Origin: Dehalococcoidales bacterium
GTDB taxonomy: Bacteria > Chloroflexota > Dehalococcoidia > Dehalococcoidales > UBA5627
Reading direction: 5' to 3'
Assembly: GCA_028707255.1 (NCBI GenBank)
Contig: JAQTUQ010000003.1
Location: 27,344-91,343 of the forward strand
Length of the DNA: 64,000 nt
Below are positions 9,561 through 22,053 of this stretch, one piece after another. Numbering within the stretch: position 1 is the first letter of the stretch; the number at the start of each line of letters is the position of its first letter. The notes beneath the pieces were generated by a model. That model was not told where the DNA came from and did not search any database. It was given only the letters and a program-made list of their open reading frames with translations. Position numbers and translations under genes: made by a program.

Positions 9561-12500
9561 GTGATAATGGTATCGAAATCGCCAGTTCCTTCCAATAAGG
9601 AAACGTATCCCGTTAAACGCAAAACTTATGCCAAGCTTCCACAGGTTCTCGATGTACCTAATCTGGTCGAAGTCCAATTGGATTCCTTTCAATGGTTACA
9701 GGAGGAGGGAATAAAGCAGCTGCTGGACGAAATATCACCCATCCAGGATTTTACCGGCAGCAGGCTCGAGTTAAGTTTTGTAGGCTATGAATTCCGTGAA
9801 CCGCGCAACACCGAACAGGAGTGCTTGCAAAAAGACCAAACTTATTCGGTTCCTTTATATGTAAAAGCGCGATTACTTACGAAAGGTACGGGTGAGATAA
9901 AAGAACCGTTCGACCTGTTCTTCGGTGATATACACCTGATGACGGATAAAGGCACTTTTATTACCAGCGGTACCGAAAGAGTGATTGTCAGCCAGTTGTT
10001 ACGTTCACCCGGTATCTATTTTACCACCGACGAAGATTCGACTACCGGACGCAAACTGGGGAAGGCCAATCTCGTTCCCAGCCGCGGTGCCTGGCTGGAA
10101 TTCGATACCAGCAGCCGTGATGTAATATCGGTCAAGGTCGACGGGAAGAGAAAGATACCTGTCACAACTATACTGCGGTCAATCGGATACGGCAGCGATG
10201 CAGAATTGATTAAAATATTCGAGCGAGATGATAATTCATCGACCAGGCATTTTATCCAGTCTACCCTCGATAAAGACCCGCTTGTTAAAAACGAGGAAGA
10301 TGCGCTGATAGATATCTACAGGAAACTGCGTCCGGGTGACCCTCCCAACGTGGATAATGCCAGGAAATTGATTACCAATCTATTTTTTAACCCCCAGCAT
10401 TACGACCTGGGTATAGTCGGCAGATATAAACTGAATCAGAGATTAAATATTCCTAAAAAAGCCGATGATGACGATAGGGCTTTAACCAGGGAAGATTTAA
10501 TAGAGATTATCCGCCATATCATAATGGTGAGTAACGGTTATGAATCCCCCGATGATATCGACCACCTGGGAAACAGAAGGGTACGCACTGTCGGCGAATT
10601 GATTCAGAACCAGTTCCGTGTCGGACTTGTCAGGCTGGAGAGAGTTGCCAAAGAGCGCATGAGTATCATCAGCAGTGATATCGTAACACCGGGAGCTCTG
10701 GTAAACATTCGTCCGGTGCTATCGGCAATCAGGGAGTTTTTCAGCGGCTCGCAGTTATCGCAATTCATGGACCAGACCAATCCGCTGGCGGAACTGACGC
10801 ATAAACGCCGTTTATCTGCCATGGGCCCCGGCGGTCTGTCACGCGACAGGGCCGGTTTCGATGTCCGCGACGTGCACTATTCACACTACGGCAGGATTTG
10901 TCCTATCGAAACTCCTGAAGGCCCTAATATCGGTCTTATCGGTACGCTGGCAGCCTACGGGCGCATAAATCGCTACGGTTTTATTGAAACGCCGTATCGC
11001 AAGGTTGTCAAGGAACTGAAAAATAACAGTAAAGAACTGGTCGGCAAGATTGCCGGTGAAGATATTCTTAATGAAAAAAATGAAGTTATTGTAAAAGCGG
11101 GGGGCGAAATAACCAAGCAACTGGCGAGCGAATTGGCTAAGCTGTCAGGCAGGAATATCCCGGTTAAGCCGTATGTATCCAACGAAATAGATTACTTGCA
11201 GGCCGATAAAGAAGATAAGTACAATATTGCCCAGGCAAATACCGTTATTGACGAGAAGGGCTATTTTGTCAACAAGAGAATCGAAGTCCGTTACGAAGAC
11301 AGATATCTGATGCTTCCGCCCGAGAAAATAGATTATATGGATGTTTCCACCAAGCAGATATTCAGTGTGGCGGCGTCATTAATCCCGTTCCTTGAGCATA
11401 ACGATGCCAATCGTGCTCTGATGGGAGCAAACATGCAGAGGCAGGCAGTGCCCTTGCTCTGTGCCGAGTCGCCGATTGTGGCTACCGGTATGGAAAGAGA
11501 AGTAGCCAGATACAGCGGTCAGGTGCTTTTTGCCAAAAACCCCGGTGCGGTTATTTCGGTTACCAGCCTGCAAATAGTTATTAAAAGCGACAGCGGACAG
11601 GAAGATGTCTATCCGCTGCAAAAATTCATTCGTACCAATCAGGGTACCTGTATCAATCAGCATCCGATTGTACACCGCGGGCAGAGGGTTGAAAAGGGTG
11701 ATGTGCTGGCTGATAGTTCCGCCACCGAAGACGGTGAACTGGCGCTCGGTCAGAATGTCATCTGCGCTTTCATGAGCTGGGGCGGTTACAACTATGAGGA
11801 TGCTATTATCCTTTCCGACAGAATGGTGGAACAGGATAAATTCTGTTCCATTCATATAACGAAACACGAGATTGAAGCCAGAGATACCAAGTTAGGCCCT
11901 GAGGAAATCACCAGGGATATTCCCAACGTCGGTGAAGAAAGCCTCAGCGAACTGGACGAAAACGGTATTATCCGTGTCGGGGCTGAAGTAGGTCCCGATG
12001 ATATCCTGGTCGGCAAGATTACTCCCAAGGGTGAAACGGAACTGTCGGCAGAGGAAAAACTGCTGCGCGCCATATTCGGTGAGAAAGCGCGTGAAGTCAA
12101 GGATACTTCTTTAAGAATGCCTCATGGCGAATGGGGTAAAGTCATCAATGTTAAACTGTTCTCTCGCGATGAGGGTGCCGAATTGCCTGTCAGGGTTAAT
12201 CAATGGGTACAGGTATGGGTGGCGCAGAAAAGATCGGTTTCGGTCGGTGATAAATTAGCCGGCCGCCATGGCAACAAGGGTGTTATCTCCGTGATAGCTC
12301 CGGCAGCCGATATGCCGTTCCTGCCCGACGGCACTCCGGTAGATATAATTTTGAATCCTATCGGCGTGCCTTCCAGAATGAATCTGGGACAGATACTGGA
12401 AACGCACCTGGGGTGGGCTGCCAGAAACTTGGGTTTTAAAGTATTGACTCCGGTATTCGACGGCGCCGGCGATACCGAGATAGAAGATGCGCTGGCACGA

Positions 12501-13385
12501 ACATGGCTGGTGCAAAAAACCGGTTCCATCACGTTAAGTCTGCAAGGTGGGAAACCCTCGCTGGACCTTGAAAAAGCCAAAGCCTGGATAAGTGAGAAAG
12601 GCTTCGATGGAGAAAAAGTCTTCAACAGGGAGTTAATCGGCGAAGCCCGCGATGTTTGTTTGCGTTTGTGGCTTGAAGAACTGGGCGTGGAAAGCAGAAA
12701 GCTCAGCCCCGATGAATTGACGGAAAAAATGAAGGAAGTAACGGTTACCATGAATTCTCCTTCGCCGGTAAGCGGCAAGTCTGTTTTAAGGGACGGACGT
12801 ACCGGTGAGCCGTTCGACCAGCCTGTAACCGTCGGTAATATTTATATGTTAAAGCTTATTCATCTTGTCGAAGATAAGGTTCATGCCCGTGCAACCGGTC
12901 CTTATTCATTAATCAGCCAGCAGCCTCTCGGAGGCAAGGCTCAATTCGGCGGTCAGCGTTTCGGTGAAATGGAAGTCTGGTCGCTTGAAGCCTACGGCGC
13001 GGCGCACAACCTGCAGGAAGTTTTGACTATTAAATCGGATGACGTTGCCGGCAGAGCCAAGACATATGAAGCTATCGTTAAAGGCGAGGATATCCTGCCG
13101 CCGGGTGTTCCCGAGTCGTTTAAAGTATTGGTAAAAGAATTGCAGAGCCTCGGTCTGGCGGTTGAAGTTATCAATGAAGAGGAAAAAATTATCCAGGCTG
13201 AGAAGATACAGGACAGCTCGGAATTCGAGGGGCTTAGCAGCGCTAAAATGGTATCCGGTAACGAAGAACCGGATGATATAGAAGGGAAAATAGAAGACTT
13301 GATCGGGGGCGAATCCTTCTTTGACAGTTTTAATATCGAAGCTGACAATACGGAAACCGATTCCCCTGAGAGTGAGGTAAGTTAA
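9561..13385 (+). CDS. rpoB: DNA-directed RNA polymerase subunit beta; start may be the ATG at 9567
   Basis: Full-length RpoB motifs: [83 protein letters not shown]. Confidence 0.99.
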   Translation: MIMVSKSPVPSNKETYPVKRKTYAKLPQVLDVPNLVEVQLDSFQWLQEEGIKQLLDEISPIQDFTGSRLELSFVGYEFREPRNTEQECLQKDQTYSVPLYVKARLLTKGTGEIKEPFDLFFGDIHLMTDKGTFITSGTERVIVSQLLRSPGIYFTTDEDSTTGRKLGKANLVPSRGAWLEFDTSSRDVISVKVDGKRKIPVTTILRSIGYGSDAELIKIFERDDNSSTRHFIQSTLDKDPLVKNEEDALIDIYRKLRPGDPPNVDNARKLITNLFFNPQHYDLGIVGRYKLNQRLNIPKKADDDDRALTREDLIEIIRHIIMVSNGYESPDDIDHLGNRRVRTVGELIQNQFRVGLVRLERVAKERMSIISSDIVTPGALVNIRPVLSAIREFFSGSQLSQFMDQTNPLAELTHKRRLSAMGPGGLSRDRAGFDVRDVHYSHYGRICPIETPEGPNIGLIGTLAAYGRINRYGFIETPYRKVVKELKNNSKELVGKIAGEDILNEKNEVIVKAGGEITKQLASELAKLSGRNIPVKPYVSNEIDYLQADKEDKYNIAQANTVIDEKGYFVNKRIEVRYEDRYLMLPPEKIDYMDVSTKQIFSVAASLIPFLEHNDANRALMGANMQRQAVPLLCAESPIVATGMEREVARYSGQVLFAKNPGAVISVTSLQIVIKSDSGQEDVYPLQKFIRTNQGTCINQHPIVHRGQRVEKGDVLADSSATEDGELALGQNVICAFMSWGGYNYEDAIILSDRMVEQDKFCSIHITKHEIEARDTKLGPEEITRDIPNVGEESLSELDENGIIRVGAEVGPDDILVGKITPKGETELSAEEKLLRAIFGEKAREVKDTSLRMPHGEWGKVINVKLFSRDEGAELPVRVNQWVQVWVAQKRSVSVGDKLAGRHGNKGVISVIAPAADMPFLPDGTPVDIILNPIGVPSRMNLGQILETHLGWAARNLGFKVLTPVFDGAGDTEIEDALARTWLVQKTGSITLSLQGGKPSLDLEKAKAWISEKGFDGEKVFNRELIGEARDVCLRLWLEELGVESRKLSPDELTEKMKEVTVTMNSPSPVSGKSVLRDGRTGEPFDQPVTVGNIYMLKLIHLVEDKVHARATGPYSLISQQPLGGKAQFGGQRFGEMEVWSLEAYGAAHNLQEVLTIKSDDVAGRAKTYEAIVKGEDILPPGVPESFKVLVKELQSLGLAVEVINEEEKIIQAEKIQDSSEFEGLSSAKMVSGNEEPDDIEGKIEDLIGGESFFDSFNIEADNTETDSPESEVS

Positions 13386-13389
13386 CATA

Positions 13390-16300
13390 ATGCTTGAAGT
13401 TAATGATTTTGATGCCGTTCGTATTTCGCTGGCTTCTCCGGAGCAGATAACAAGCTGGTCTTACGGTGAAGTTACAAAGCCGGAAACCATTAATTACCGT
13501 ACGCTTAAACCGGAAAGAGACGGCTTGTTCTGCGAAAGAATATTCGGCCCGACCAAGGATTTCGAATGCGCATGCGGTAAATATAAGAGAATACGCTATA
13601 AGGGTATTATTTGCGACAAGTGCGGTGTCGAGATTGCCCGCTCCAAGGTTCGCCGTGAGAGAATGGGGCATATCGAACTGGCTTGTCCTTTAAGCCATAT
13701 CTGGTTTGCGCGCGGTATTCCCAGCCGCATCGGTTTACTGCTTGACCTTTCCGCTCGCAGCCTCGAACGTGTCATATATTTCTCGCATTATATCGTGACC
13801 GAGGTTGATAAAGATGCATGTAATGCCGCTATCAGGCAGTTGGAAAGCGAACTCAGCAATGAAATCGCAGAAAGTAAACTGACGCTTGATAATAATATAG
13901 ACGCGCTGGAAAGAGACCAGGCGACCGTTGAAGAGATAAATAAAATGCGGCGCAGTTTTGAAAGCGAAAAAGAACAGCTTGAAGATGCACTTCCTTCCAA
14001 GATAGAGCAACTGAAGAGCATACGCAAAGGCGCCTTACTGACCGAAACCCAGTATCAGGATTTAAAACAACAGTACGAAGATGTTTTTAAGGCTGAAATG
14101 GGCGCCGAGGCGATTCTTAAACTGTTAAGGGAAATCGACCTGGATGCCCTGCGCAGCCAGCTTATTCAGGAGACACATTCTTCATCCGGTCAGCGCCGTC
14201 GCAAAGCCAGCAAGCAATTGCAGCTTGTCGAGGCTTTCAGACGCAGCGGCAATAAACCGGAATGGATGATACTGACTGTTTTACCGGTGCTTCCGCCCGA
14301 TTTGCGTCCCATGGTGCAGCTGGATGGCGGCCGTTTTGCAACCAGCGACCTGAATGATTTATACAGGAGGGTAATAAATCGCAATAACCGTTTGCGCCAT
14401 CTTGTCGAAATCGGGGCTCCCGGTATCATCATACGCAATGAAAAGAGAATGCTGCAGGAAGCCGTCGATACCCTTATCGATAACGGCAGGAGAGGCAGAG
14501 CGATTGCCGTCAGCGGCGACCATAAGGCAAAGTCGCTTTCGGATATGCTGCGAGGCAAGCAGGGGCGTTTCCGCCAGAACCTGTTGGGTAAACGTGTCGA
14601 CTATAGCGGGCGTTCCGTAATCGTCGTCGGTCCCGAACTGAAGATTCACCAGTGCGGACTGCCGCGCAGAATGGCGCTTGAATTATTCAAACCCTTCGTT
14701 ATGCACAGACTTGTCATGGAAGGATTGGCTTCCAATATCAAGAGCGCACGCCGGCAGGTCGATAGGGGGCGTCCCGAGGTATACGACGTTTTGGAAGATG
14801 TTGTAAAAGAGAGGCCGGTTATGCTTAACCGCGCACCCACTTTGCACAGGCTCAGTATTCAGGCATTCGAGCCGGTGCTTATCGACGGAAGCGCCCTGCA
14901 AATCCATCCCCTGATGTGCGCCGCTTTCAACGCCGACTTCGATGGCGACCAGATGGCTGTTCATGTGCCTTTATCAGATGCGGCTGTAAAAGAATGCCGC
15001 GAAATGATGCTCAGCACAAACAATATGCTGCTTCCCAGCTGCGGCGAGCCGGTTGTCACTCCGACACTGGATATGGTATTCGGCTGTTATTACCTGACTA
15101 CCATCAAGCCCGGCGCAAAGGGCGAAGGTTCCAGGCTGGGCAGTTTCGAGGAAGCCAAACTCAGTTATGAGCTGGGAGCTGTCGAACTGAGGGCTGAAAT
15201 AGAGGTTAGAGTCGAAGCAGGAAAAAGGGTAAAGACCAGCGTCGGGCGTATTATCTTTAATGAGATTTTGCCCCCCGTACTGGGTTTTATTAACAAAGAT
15301 ATCGACAAATCCAGTTTAAAGAGGATTGTGGCGGATTGCTACAAGAAACTCGGAAGCGACCCGGCGATGGGTAAGATGCTGGACGACCTCAAAAACCTCG
15401 GTTTTAAATATGCTACGAAATCCGGTATCACAATCGCCATGAGCGATATCGAGGTTCCGGCGGATAAACCCAGGCTGATTGAAAAAGCCGATGAAAAGAC
15501 GGCCATTGTAGAAAGCCAGTACCAGCGCGGTCTGATTACGGATGACGAAAGATACAACAGCATTATCGAGGTGTGGATGGATACCACCGACAGTATAACC
15601 CAGTCCATCCAGAGATCATTGAATAAAAACGGCAGCATCTATATGATGGCAAACTCCGGAGCCAAGGGTAACATTTCGCAAATCAGGCAGATGGCAGGTA
15701 TCCGCGGTCTGATGACCAACCCGTCGGGCAGAATCATCGACTTCCCGATTAAATCCAGCCTGCGCGAGGGTTTAAGCGCCATCGAGTACTTCATTTCTAC
15801 CCACGGCGCGCGTAAAGGTCTGGCGGATACGGCTCTGCGTACTTCGGGGAGCGGTTATTTAACCAGGCGTCTGGTGGATGTTACCCAGGATGTTATCGTT
15901 CGGGAACACGATTGCGGCACAAACGACGGCATCTGGATAACCGAGAGTGAGGAAAAAGATGTCTTGCCGCCCTTTGCCGAGAGAATGACCGGCAGAATGG
16001 CTGCTACACAGATAGTCGACCCGCAAAGCGGGGAAATAATTATCGACCGCAACCGCGAAATCGATGAAATAATAGCCAAAACGATTGTCGAAGCCGGTAT
16101 AAAGAGCGTCTATATCAGGTCACCCTTGAGCTGCCAGCTGAAACAGGGCATCTGCCAGTTATGTTACGGCAGAGACCTGGCGCGCGGCCGTATGGTCGAG
16201 CTCAGCACGGCAGTCGGTATCATTGCGGCGCAGAGTATCGGCGAGCCGGGCACACAGCTTACACTTAGAACATTCCATACCGGCGGTGTGGTAGGTCTGG

Positions 16301-17409
16301 ATATTACTACCGGTCTGCCCAGGGTCGAGGAGTTGTTCGAAGCGCGTCCTCCCAAGACTCAGGCTATCATTTCAGAAATCGACGGAATGGCTGAGGTTAT
16401 CAATAACGAAGAGGGTAAACGCATCAAGGTAATAAGCTATGATATTTTCAATGACGAATATAAATTGCCGGAAGGCTGGCAGTTGCTGGTCAATCACGGT
16501 CAATGGGTGGATGCCGGAAACTTAATCGCCGCTCCGCCGCAGGACAGCAGCCAGACACTGGCTGAGCTTGTGGTTAACAACCTGACTGCCCGTGTCTCCG
16601 GTGAGGTGATTATTCAGGACGGCAAGCTGTTTATCAAATTCGAGGAAAAAGAAGAAAGGGAATATGTCGTTCCTGCCGCCATTCATATCCGCATTCAGGA
16701 CGGCGATATGGTAAAAGCAGGGCAGCAGCTTACCGATGGCTCCATCAATCCGCATGATATCCTGATGGTGCTGGGCAAGGAAGCGGTACAGAGATACCTG
16801 GTGGACGAGGTGCAAAAAGTATATTGTTCGCAGGGTGTACATATCAATGACAGGCATGTCGAGGTTATCGTGCGCCAGATGCTCTCCAAGGTTCGCATCG
16901 ATTCCCCCGGTGATTACGATATCGTTCCGCGCGAACTGGTAGACAGGTTCCGCTATGAAGAAATCAATGCCAAGGTGCTTGCCGAAGGCGGAGAGCCGGC
17001 AACGGCGCACGCTGTCCTGATGGGTATCACCAGGGCATCTTTAAGTACCGACAGCTGGCTGGCGGCGGCATCCTTCCAGGAGACTACCAGGGTGCTTACC
17101 GAAGCAGCAGTTTTCGGTAAAATGGACAGGCTATCCGGTTTGAAAGAGAATGTTATCATCGGCAAGCTTATTCCCGCCCGCTGCAAGGCATCCAAAGAGG
17201 CTTCCGAAGAGATGGAACATAAACTGGCGCATAAGGAGACTCCGCATTTACTGGCGGGTTTTGCTGAAGAGAAAGCGCCTGTATCCGAGCATCAGGACGA
17301 GGACGTTGCAGGAATGAGTGCCGCTTTGTTAAATGACGATAACGAGGCTGATTTATCGAACTTCCTGCTCGACGATGGCGATGACGAAGAAGAGAAGCCC
17401 GAGTTTTAG
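13390..17409 (+). CDS. rpoC: DNA-directed RNA polymerase subunit beta'
   Basis: [16 protein letters not shown] catalytic motif; [49 protein letters not shown]. Confidence 0.99.
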   Translation: MLEVNDFDAVRISLASPEQITSWSYGEVTKPETINYRTLKPERDGLFCERIFGPTKDFECACGKYKRIRYKGIICDKCGVEIARSKVRRERMGHIELACPLSHIWFARGIPSRIGLLLDLSARSLERVIYFSHYIVTEVDKDACNAAIRQLESELSNEIAESKLTLDNNIDALERDQATVEEINKMRRSFESEKEQLEDALPSKIEQLKSIRKGALLTETQYQDLKQQYEDVFKAEMGAEAILKLLREIDLDALRSQLIQETHSSSGQRRRKASKQLQLVEAFRRSGNKPEWMILTVLPVLPPDLRPMVQLDGGRFATSDLNDLYRRVINRNNRLRHLVEIGAPGIIIRNEKRMLQEAVDTLIDNGRRGRAIAVSGDHKAKSLSDMLRGKQGRFRQNLLGKRVDYSGRSVIVVGPELKIHQCGLPRRMALELFKPFVMHRLVMEGLASNIKSARRQVDRGRPEVYDVLEDVVKERPVMLNRAPTLHRLSIQAFEPVLIDGSALQIHPLMCAAFNADFDGDQMAVHVPLSDAAVKECREMMLSTNNMLLPSCGEPVVTPTLDMVFGCYYLTTIKPGAKGEGSRLGSFEEAKLSYELGAVELRAEIEVRVEAGKRVKTSVGRIIFNEILPPVLGFINKDIDKSSLKRIVADCYKKLGSDPAMGKMLDDLKNLGFKYATKSGITIAMSDIEVPADKPRLIEKADEKTAIVESQYQRGLITDDERYNSIIEVWMDTTDSITQSIQRSLNKNGSIYMMANSGAKGNISQIRQMAGIRGLMTNPSGRIIDFPIKSSLREGLSAIEYFISTHGARKGLADTALRTSGSGYLTRRLVDVTQDVIVREHDCGTNDGIWITESEEKDVLPPFAERMTGRMAATQIVDPQSGEIIIDRNREIDEIIAKTIVEAGIKSVYIRSPLSCQLKQGICQLCYGRDLARGRMVELSTAVGIIAAQSIGEPGTQLTLRTFHTGGVVGLDITTGLPRVEELFEARPPKTQAIISEIDGMAEVINNEEGKRIKVISYDIFNDEYKLPEGWQLLVNHGQWVDAGNLIAAPPQDSSQTLAELVVNNLTARVSGEVIIQDGKLFIKFEEKEEREYVVPAAIHIRIQDGDMVKAGQQLTDGSINPHDILMVLGKEAVQRYLVDEVQKVYCSQGVHINDRHVEVIVRQMLSKVRIDSPGDYDIVPRELVDRFRYEEINAKVLAEGGEPATAHAVLMGITRASLSTDSWLAAASFQETTRVLTEAAVFGKMDRLSGLKENVIIGKLIPARCKASKEASEEMEHKLAHKETPHLLAGFAEEKAPVSEHQDEDVAGMSAALLNDDNEADLSNFLLDDGDDEEEKPEF

Positions 17410-17431
17410 ATTTTATAAAAAAGCATAAATT

Positions 17432-17463
17432 AAAACCCCCCGCGTCTGACGCGGGGGGTTTTT
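17432..17463 (+). terminator. Rho-independent terminator after rpoC
   Basis: AAAACCCCCCGCGT-CTG-ACGCGGGGGGTTTTT perfect GC-rich hairpin with T-tract. Confidence 0.95.
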
Positions 17464-17513
17464 GTATTGTTTTTAATTTGAATTAGACGGCTAAACAATA
17501 TAAAGAATTATTT

Positions 17514-17903
17514 TTAAGTTTCTTCTTCGACTTCACCACGAGATACAGCACCGTCAGCGGCCACATCATACGGACCCCATTTTAAGGCTGTATAAGCATC
17601 TGCTCCACCCATAATATGAGGGCCAATTGCAGTGGCATCAATAGCACCTGGTTCTCCGTCACTGGTAGGAATGTCACCATCGTTTGCAAACATATAAGCC
17701 GTTACCGCAACTTGTACGTTGTAAAGCTCAGTTGCCATAGCCGCTTCGTCCCCTGAATTCATTAACCCAACTATATTGGGAATAGCAACCGCTGCAAGAA
17801 TACCCAGTATGGCGATAACAACCAGCAGCTCTATCAGGGTAAAGCCTTTTTCGCCTTTGCGAACTTTGTCTAACTTCCTGGTAAACTTTTCGATTATTTT
17901 CAC
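17514..17903 (-). CDS. Type IV pilin-like protein (prepilin N-terminal methylation motif)
   Basis: KGEKGFTLIELLVVIAILGILAAVAIPNIVGLM class III signal; likely GTG start at 17903 behind AAAGGAGGACAC; track ORF extends to 17993. Confidence 0.92.
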   Translation of the reverse strand: MKIIEKFTRKLDKVRKGEKGFTLIELLVVIAILGILAAVAIPNIVGLMNSGDEAAMATELYNVQVAVTAYMFANDGDIPTSDGEPGAIDATAIGPHIMGGADAYTALKWGPYDVAADGAVSRGEVEEET

Positions 17904-18166
17904 GTGTCCTCCTTTTTTATTTACAGTTTTTATGATACCTGTGCAAGCAAATACAGAAATGTAACCGGTAACCGGCCGTAACCGATTATACAAAACTTAC
18001 CTGCTTGTATTTTAAGTATAGTTTTACCTACAGGCGTTGTCAATATCCGTAGGTACTATAATCTATAGCCATATCTTCTCATTTTTAATAAAAAACATAA
18101 AATAATTGTGATATAATCAATTACGGAATCCATTTATCAGTCTTACAGGGTAATAAGGAAGATGAC

Positions 18167-18772
18167 TTGGGAAACAGAACTAAGGAAAATGAGCCGTTAA
18201 ACCCGAACGAAAGCCGCTCCATGAAAAAGCTGCACCAAAGGGTGAAAAGCCGCGCCGCTTCTTTACGCTGGAACTTAAACGGACTGATGGTCGTTTACGC
18301 CTTTCTGATAATCGTAATCATACTGTCTTTCAGCGCTGTTAACAGCATGTTCGTGGCGGTGATTGCGGTAGCAGGACTGGTGGCAATCTGGTTTGTCAGT
18401 TCATTACGCATAAAAAAGATAGAAGAAGAATTGTACAGGCAGGAAATAATCGATTACGGCGAGTTGCTTAATCAGGCAGAGCAACTTCCCAAGGATTTAT
18501 TTCCGGCTTCACATAACCAATCGGTTTCCCCGCTTTCGAGGAGAGAGCTGGAGGTTTTAGTGCTTATCGGCTCGGGCAGGCGCAATAAAGCCATAGCGCG
18601 CGAGCTGCATATCAGCGAGATGACGGTTAAAAACCACATCAGCCATATATTCGAGAAAATGGGCGTCGACGACCGCATCGGCGCTGTCATACTGGCGATT
18701 CAAAACGGCTGGCTAAAATACGACGACCTGAAGAAAATCGAGATAAAAGCCGGCGACGAAGAGCCGGAGTAG
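18167..18772 (+). CDS. Membrane-anchored LuxR-family regulator
   Basis: Two hydrophobic helices followed by SRRELEVLVLIGSGRRNKAIARELHISEMTVKNHISHIFEKMGV HTH; TTG start. Confidence 0.88.
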   Translation: MGNRTKENEPLNPNESRSMKKLHQRVKSRAASLRWNLNGLMVVYAFLIIVIILSFSAVNSMFVAVIAVAGLVAIWFVSSLRIKKIEEELYRQEIIDYGELLNQAEQLPKDLFPASHNQSVSPLSRRELEVLVLIGSGRRNKAIARELHISEMTVKNHISHIFEKMGVDDRIGAVILAIQNGWLKYDDLKKIEIKAGDEEPE

Positions 18773-18976
18773 GCGGCTCCTCGTAAGGATATTGCCCCTC
18801 TCTGCGAGCGGAGAGGGGTTGGGGTGAGGTGGACACAAGACCTCATCCCCCTGTCCCCCTTCTCCGTAAACAGAGAAGGGGGTAATGAATAAACGTCTTT
18901 GCGAGGAGTCCCTCTGCACTGTCATTCTGAGGCGAAGACGAATGAATCTTATATAAATCAGAGAGGGACGACGAAG

Positions 18977-19140
18977 CAATCTCTACCGGTTATTTTAATA
19001 CTGCCATATGGTCTATTCGGTAAAGATTGCTTCATCCCGGCAAGCGGGATTCGCAAAGACAGTTATGTTGGCGTAGCGGGGTAATTTAGTTGCATTGTAG
19101 GGATTGCTTCGTCCTCCTGCGTCGTCCTCGCAACGACGCT
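18977..19140 (+). repeat. 164 bp composite repeat, copy 1
   Basis: Near-identical to 21711-21874 (about six mismatches counted by eye over equal length). Confidence 0.9.
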
Positions 19141-19362
19141 AAAAAGGAATTGTCATCCTGAACGAAGTGAAGGATCTGAATGCAATTCGATAAGCCCTGG
19201 ATTCTTCGGCTTCGCCTCGGAATGACAATATGGGAGTTGTCATGCTGGAGTCCCGACCTGTCGGGATTTCTCCCCACCCACCAGATTCTTCGGCCATCCC
19301 TTATGGCCTCCAGAATGACAGTACCTGTCGGCTTGACTGCAAAACCGATATAAGGCACAATA

Positions 19363-20187
19363 GTGCAAATGGAAATTGTTTTGATAATCGTCTTTCTGCT
19401 GCTCGGTCTGGTTGTCGGCAGTTTTCTTAATGTATGTATCGACCGCCTTCCGGCAAAGCAATCGATTATTTCCCCTCCTTCCCACTGCCCGGCATGCGAT
19501 AAACGGCTATCCGTTAAAGATTTAATCCCGGTATTCAGTTATATTCTGCTGAAAGGGCGATGCCGCTATTGTAAAAGTGCCATTCCGAAGCGTGTCCTGC
19601 TGGTAGAAGCGGTTGCTGGAATCGGTTTCGTTTTATTACTGTGTTTTTACGGAGTCGGGCCGGAACTGGCGGTAACATTATTTTATTTTTGCCTGTTTCT
19701 GGTAATATTCGTAATCGACCTCGAACATCATCTGATACTGAATAAGGTTGTCTATCCCTGCGCCGTAACCGCATTGATTATCAGCATCTTTTTGCCTCAA
19801 CTGGAAATATCGCCCTCTCTGGCAATCGCCGGACACTTCTTCGATTTGGGATGGGCGTCGGGGATTGTCAGCGCTCTGCTGGGTGGTATTGTCGGATTCG
19901 TTATATTTTTTATTATTTCACTCTTGACACGCGGGGGGATGGGCGAAGGCGACGTAAAAATGGTGGGGCTTATCGGATTGATAGTAGGCTATCCCCTGAT
20001 ATTTGTATAAATGATGTTGGCAATTGTTTTGGGCGGCGTCGTAGCCCTGCTGCTGATTATATTCAAATTAAAAAGCCGTAAACAATCCATTGCTTTCGGG
20101 CCGTTCCTGGCGATAGGGGCTATGGTCACGATACTGTGGGGGAATGATATACTCAACTGGTATCTCGCTCTTGTTCTCTGGTTTTAA
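19363..20187 (+). pseudogene. Prepilin peptidase (A24) gene interrupted by in-frame TAA at 20008-20010
   Basis: N-terminal and catalytic parts (VVGSFLNVCIDRLP; CPACDKRL..CRYCKSAI; GMGEGDVKMVG) end at TAA; the same frame continues MMLAIVLGGVVALLLIIFKLKSRKQSIAFGPFLAIGAMVTILWGNDILNWYLALVLWF to 20187. Confidence 0.85.
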
Positions 20188-20420
20188 ATAACTGTCAAAT
20201 TCATTTCAATCAAACTGTTTTGCTTTCGCTATCAGCTCATTTCACGATAAATCGGGACTCATCGGAATATTGTTAAGCTGGTCCCGACTCGTCGGGATTA
20301 ATCGGGAAAAGAAGCAGCGTCGAATATTTTATTAAATCAGGCATAAATTTATAAAAAAACTATTACAATCCCTTGACAGATATAGTATAATAGTACTAGG
20401 TAATTTGTAGGGGTGCTTTA

Positions 20421-20696
20421 ATGAATTTAGACCGCAGACGGTCTAGCATCGAAATAATCGCCGATATGCTGAGGCTCGGTGAAGCCGGAAAAACCGAGAT
20501 GATGTATAGCGTCAATATGAGTTTTTTCCAGTTGCAGAAATACCTTAATTTCCTGCTGGAAAGAGGATTGGTGGATAAGGTTAAAGTGGGGAATCCCTCC
20601 GTTACATACAGGGTTACCCCGAAGGGGCTTAACCTTTTAAGAAGCATAGATGCGGTGTTGACGACTCTTGAACTTAGACAGGATGATGATATATAA
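20421..20696 (+). CDS. Small winged-helix DNA-binding protein (archaeal-type wHTH)
   Basis: RRSSIEIIADMLRLGEAGKTEMMYSVNMSFFQLQKYLNFLLERGLVDK...YRVTPKGLNLLR winged-helix pattern. Confidence 0.8.
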   Translation: MNLDRRRSSIEIIADMLRLGEAGKTEMMYSVNMSFFQLQKYLNFLLERGLVDKVKVGNPSVTYRVTPKGLNLLRSIDAVLTTLELRQDDDI

Positions 20697-20744
20697 ATTA
20701 AGCGTGATATAATATAAACAGATATTTTACCGAAGGAGCTCCTT

Positions 20745-21179
20745 ATGTCCGATAAGAAAATGATGATAGTGCCGGCGGAACTGGTTAACAAAATAAATGA
20801 AAACCGCGGTGATTTGTCGCAGGCGGAATTTATCGAATTTTTAATCAACGACCAGTTGGGTCAGGATAAACCGGCTGAATTAAAGAATACAACGAATGCT
20901 GAAATCGATTCCTTAAGAAAAGAAATCAGGCAGTTTATGCAGGATGTCGAAGCCAAGCATAAGACATTCGTTACCAAGGAAGAAGCTGCCGCTTTCCAGG
21001 AAGATACCAAGAAATTGATGAAGAGCTTCCTCGATTTCTTTATCGGTTACGGGCTTGAATTCAACAAGAAATCCGAAGGAAAAGATGATTTGTCCGAACT
21101 TTCCAGGACGCTGGATGCGCTCGAAAAAGGTTCTGCCGATGAAGGCAAAGAAGTAAAAATAAAGTGGAAGAATTGCTAG
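20745..21179 (+). CDS. Hypothetical protein with predicted coiled-coil segments
   Basis: ORF behind GAAGGAGC RBS, followed by a terminator at 21215-21241. Confidence 0.65.
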   Translation: MSDKKMMIVPAELVNKINENRGDLSQAEFIEFLINDQLGQDKPAELKNTTNAEIDSLRKEIRQFMQDVEAKHKTFVTKEEAAAFQEDTKKLMKSFLDFFIGYGLEFNKKSEGKDDLSELSRTLDALEKGSADEGKEVKIKWKNC

Positions 21180-21214
21180 CAATAGCATAATCTTCGGTCT
21201 TAAAGTTAAAAACG

Positions 21215-21241
21215 AACCCTCTTTTTTTAGAGAGGGTTTTT
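21215..21241 (+). terminator. Rho-independent terminator
   Basis: AACCCTCT-TTTTTTAG-AGAGGGTTTTTT. Confidence 0.85.
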
Positions 21242-21245
21242 TGTT

Positions 21246-21304
21246 TGCCATACGGTCTATTCGGTAAAGATTGCTTCATCCTCCTGCGTCGTCTTCGCAA
21301 AGAC
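21246..21304 (+). repeat. Dispersed ~60 bp intergenic repeat copy
   Basis: TGCCATACGGTCTATTCGGTAAAGATTGCTTCATCCTCCTGCGTCGTCTTCGCAAAGAC. Confidence 0.85.
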
Positions 21305-21710
21305 AATTGTAAATAAAGGAAAGAAAAAGCACTCCGCGATTCTCTCCCTTTAGAAAAGGGAGATTAAGAGGGATTTTACAGGTTATCGGAATCGATGGAG
21401 CAATACGTTGTAAATCTCCCTCAGTCCCTCTTTTCCAAAGAGGGCAGGTACCGCAGATAAATTTGTGCTGCTTCTCCCCACCCCCCGGATTCTTCAGTCA
21501 CCCCTTGTGACTTCCAGAATGACAGTTTAATCGTTAATCCCGTAGGGACGGGCATTGCCCGTCAGCCAGATACGGAAGCATAAATGCGGACGACCATTGG
21601 TCGTCCCTACGTTTTTTATTTGTCATGCTGAATTCGTTCATGTTAGAAGTCAACATCCGGGGAGGGGTGAATGAAATGTCATTGCGAGATTTCCCGAAGG
21701 GAAAGCGCGG

Positions 21711-21874
21711 CAATCTCTACCGGTTATTTTGATACTGCCATACGGTCTATTCGGTAAAGATTGCTTCATCCCGGCAAGCGGGATTCGCAATGACAGTTAC
21801 GTTGGCGTAGCGGGGTAATTTGGTTGCATTGTAGGGATTGCTTCGTCCTCCTGCGTCGTCCTTGCAACGACGCT
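21711..21874 (+). repeat. 164 bp composite repeat, copy 2
   Basis: Near-identical to 18977-19140. Confidence 0.9.
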
Positions 21875-21916
21875 TTGAGAGAACTGTCATGCTGAATTCG
21901 TGAGGGAGCAACCACT

Positions 21917-22014
21917 AAAAAGCCGTTCGTGGTGAGTCCTAAAAAACCGTTCATAGTGAGCCATCAAAAAGCCGTTCGTGGTGAATCCTAAAAAACCGTT
22001 CATAGTGAGCTTGT
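21917..22014 (+). repeat. Two tandem 49 bp units, each of two ~24-25 bp subunits
   Basis: AAAAAGCCGTTCGTGGTGARTCCTAAAAAACCGTTCATAGTGAGC... repeated at 21917 and 21966. Confidence 0.85.
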
Positions 22015-22053
22015 CGAACTAAGCGGCTATCACTATAACAGATTATATTTATG

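Noticed and set aside
12200-12778. Long antisense ORF (192 aa) in rpoB and many similar antisense ORFs in ligA, serA, rpoC, hdrA
   Set aside because: They lie wholly opposite clearly coding, conserved genes and show no recognisable protein family; explained as shadow ORFs.
18790-18885. CCCCTCTC...GAGAGGGG hairpins after the LuxR-type gene considered as specific regulatory elements
   Set aside because: They match generic dispersed GAGAGGGGTTGGGGTGAGG-type intergenic repeats and carry no clear T-tract.
20008-20010. TAA recoding as a sense codon (alternative genetic code)
   Set aside because: TAA is used as the normal terminator elsewhere in the window, e.g. rpoB; a point mutation or sequencing error is simpler.
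21917-22014. Tandem units considered as a CRISPR array
   Set aside because: Contiguous units with no unique spacers and no cas genes in the window.
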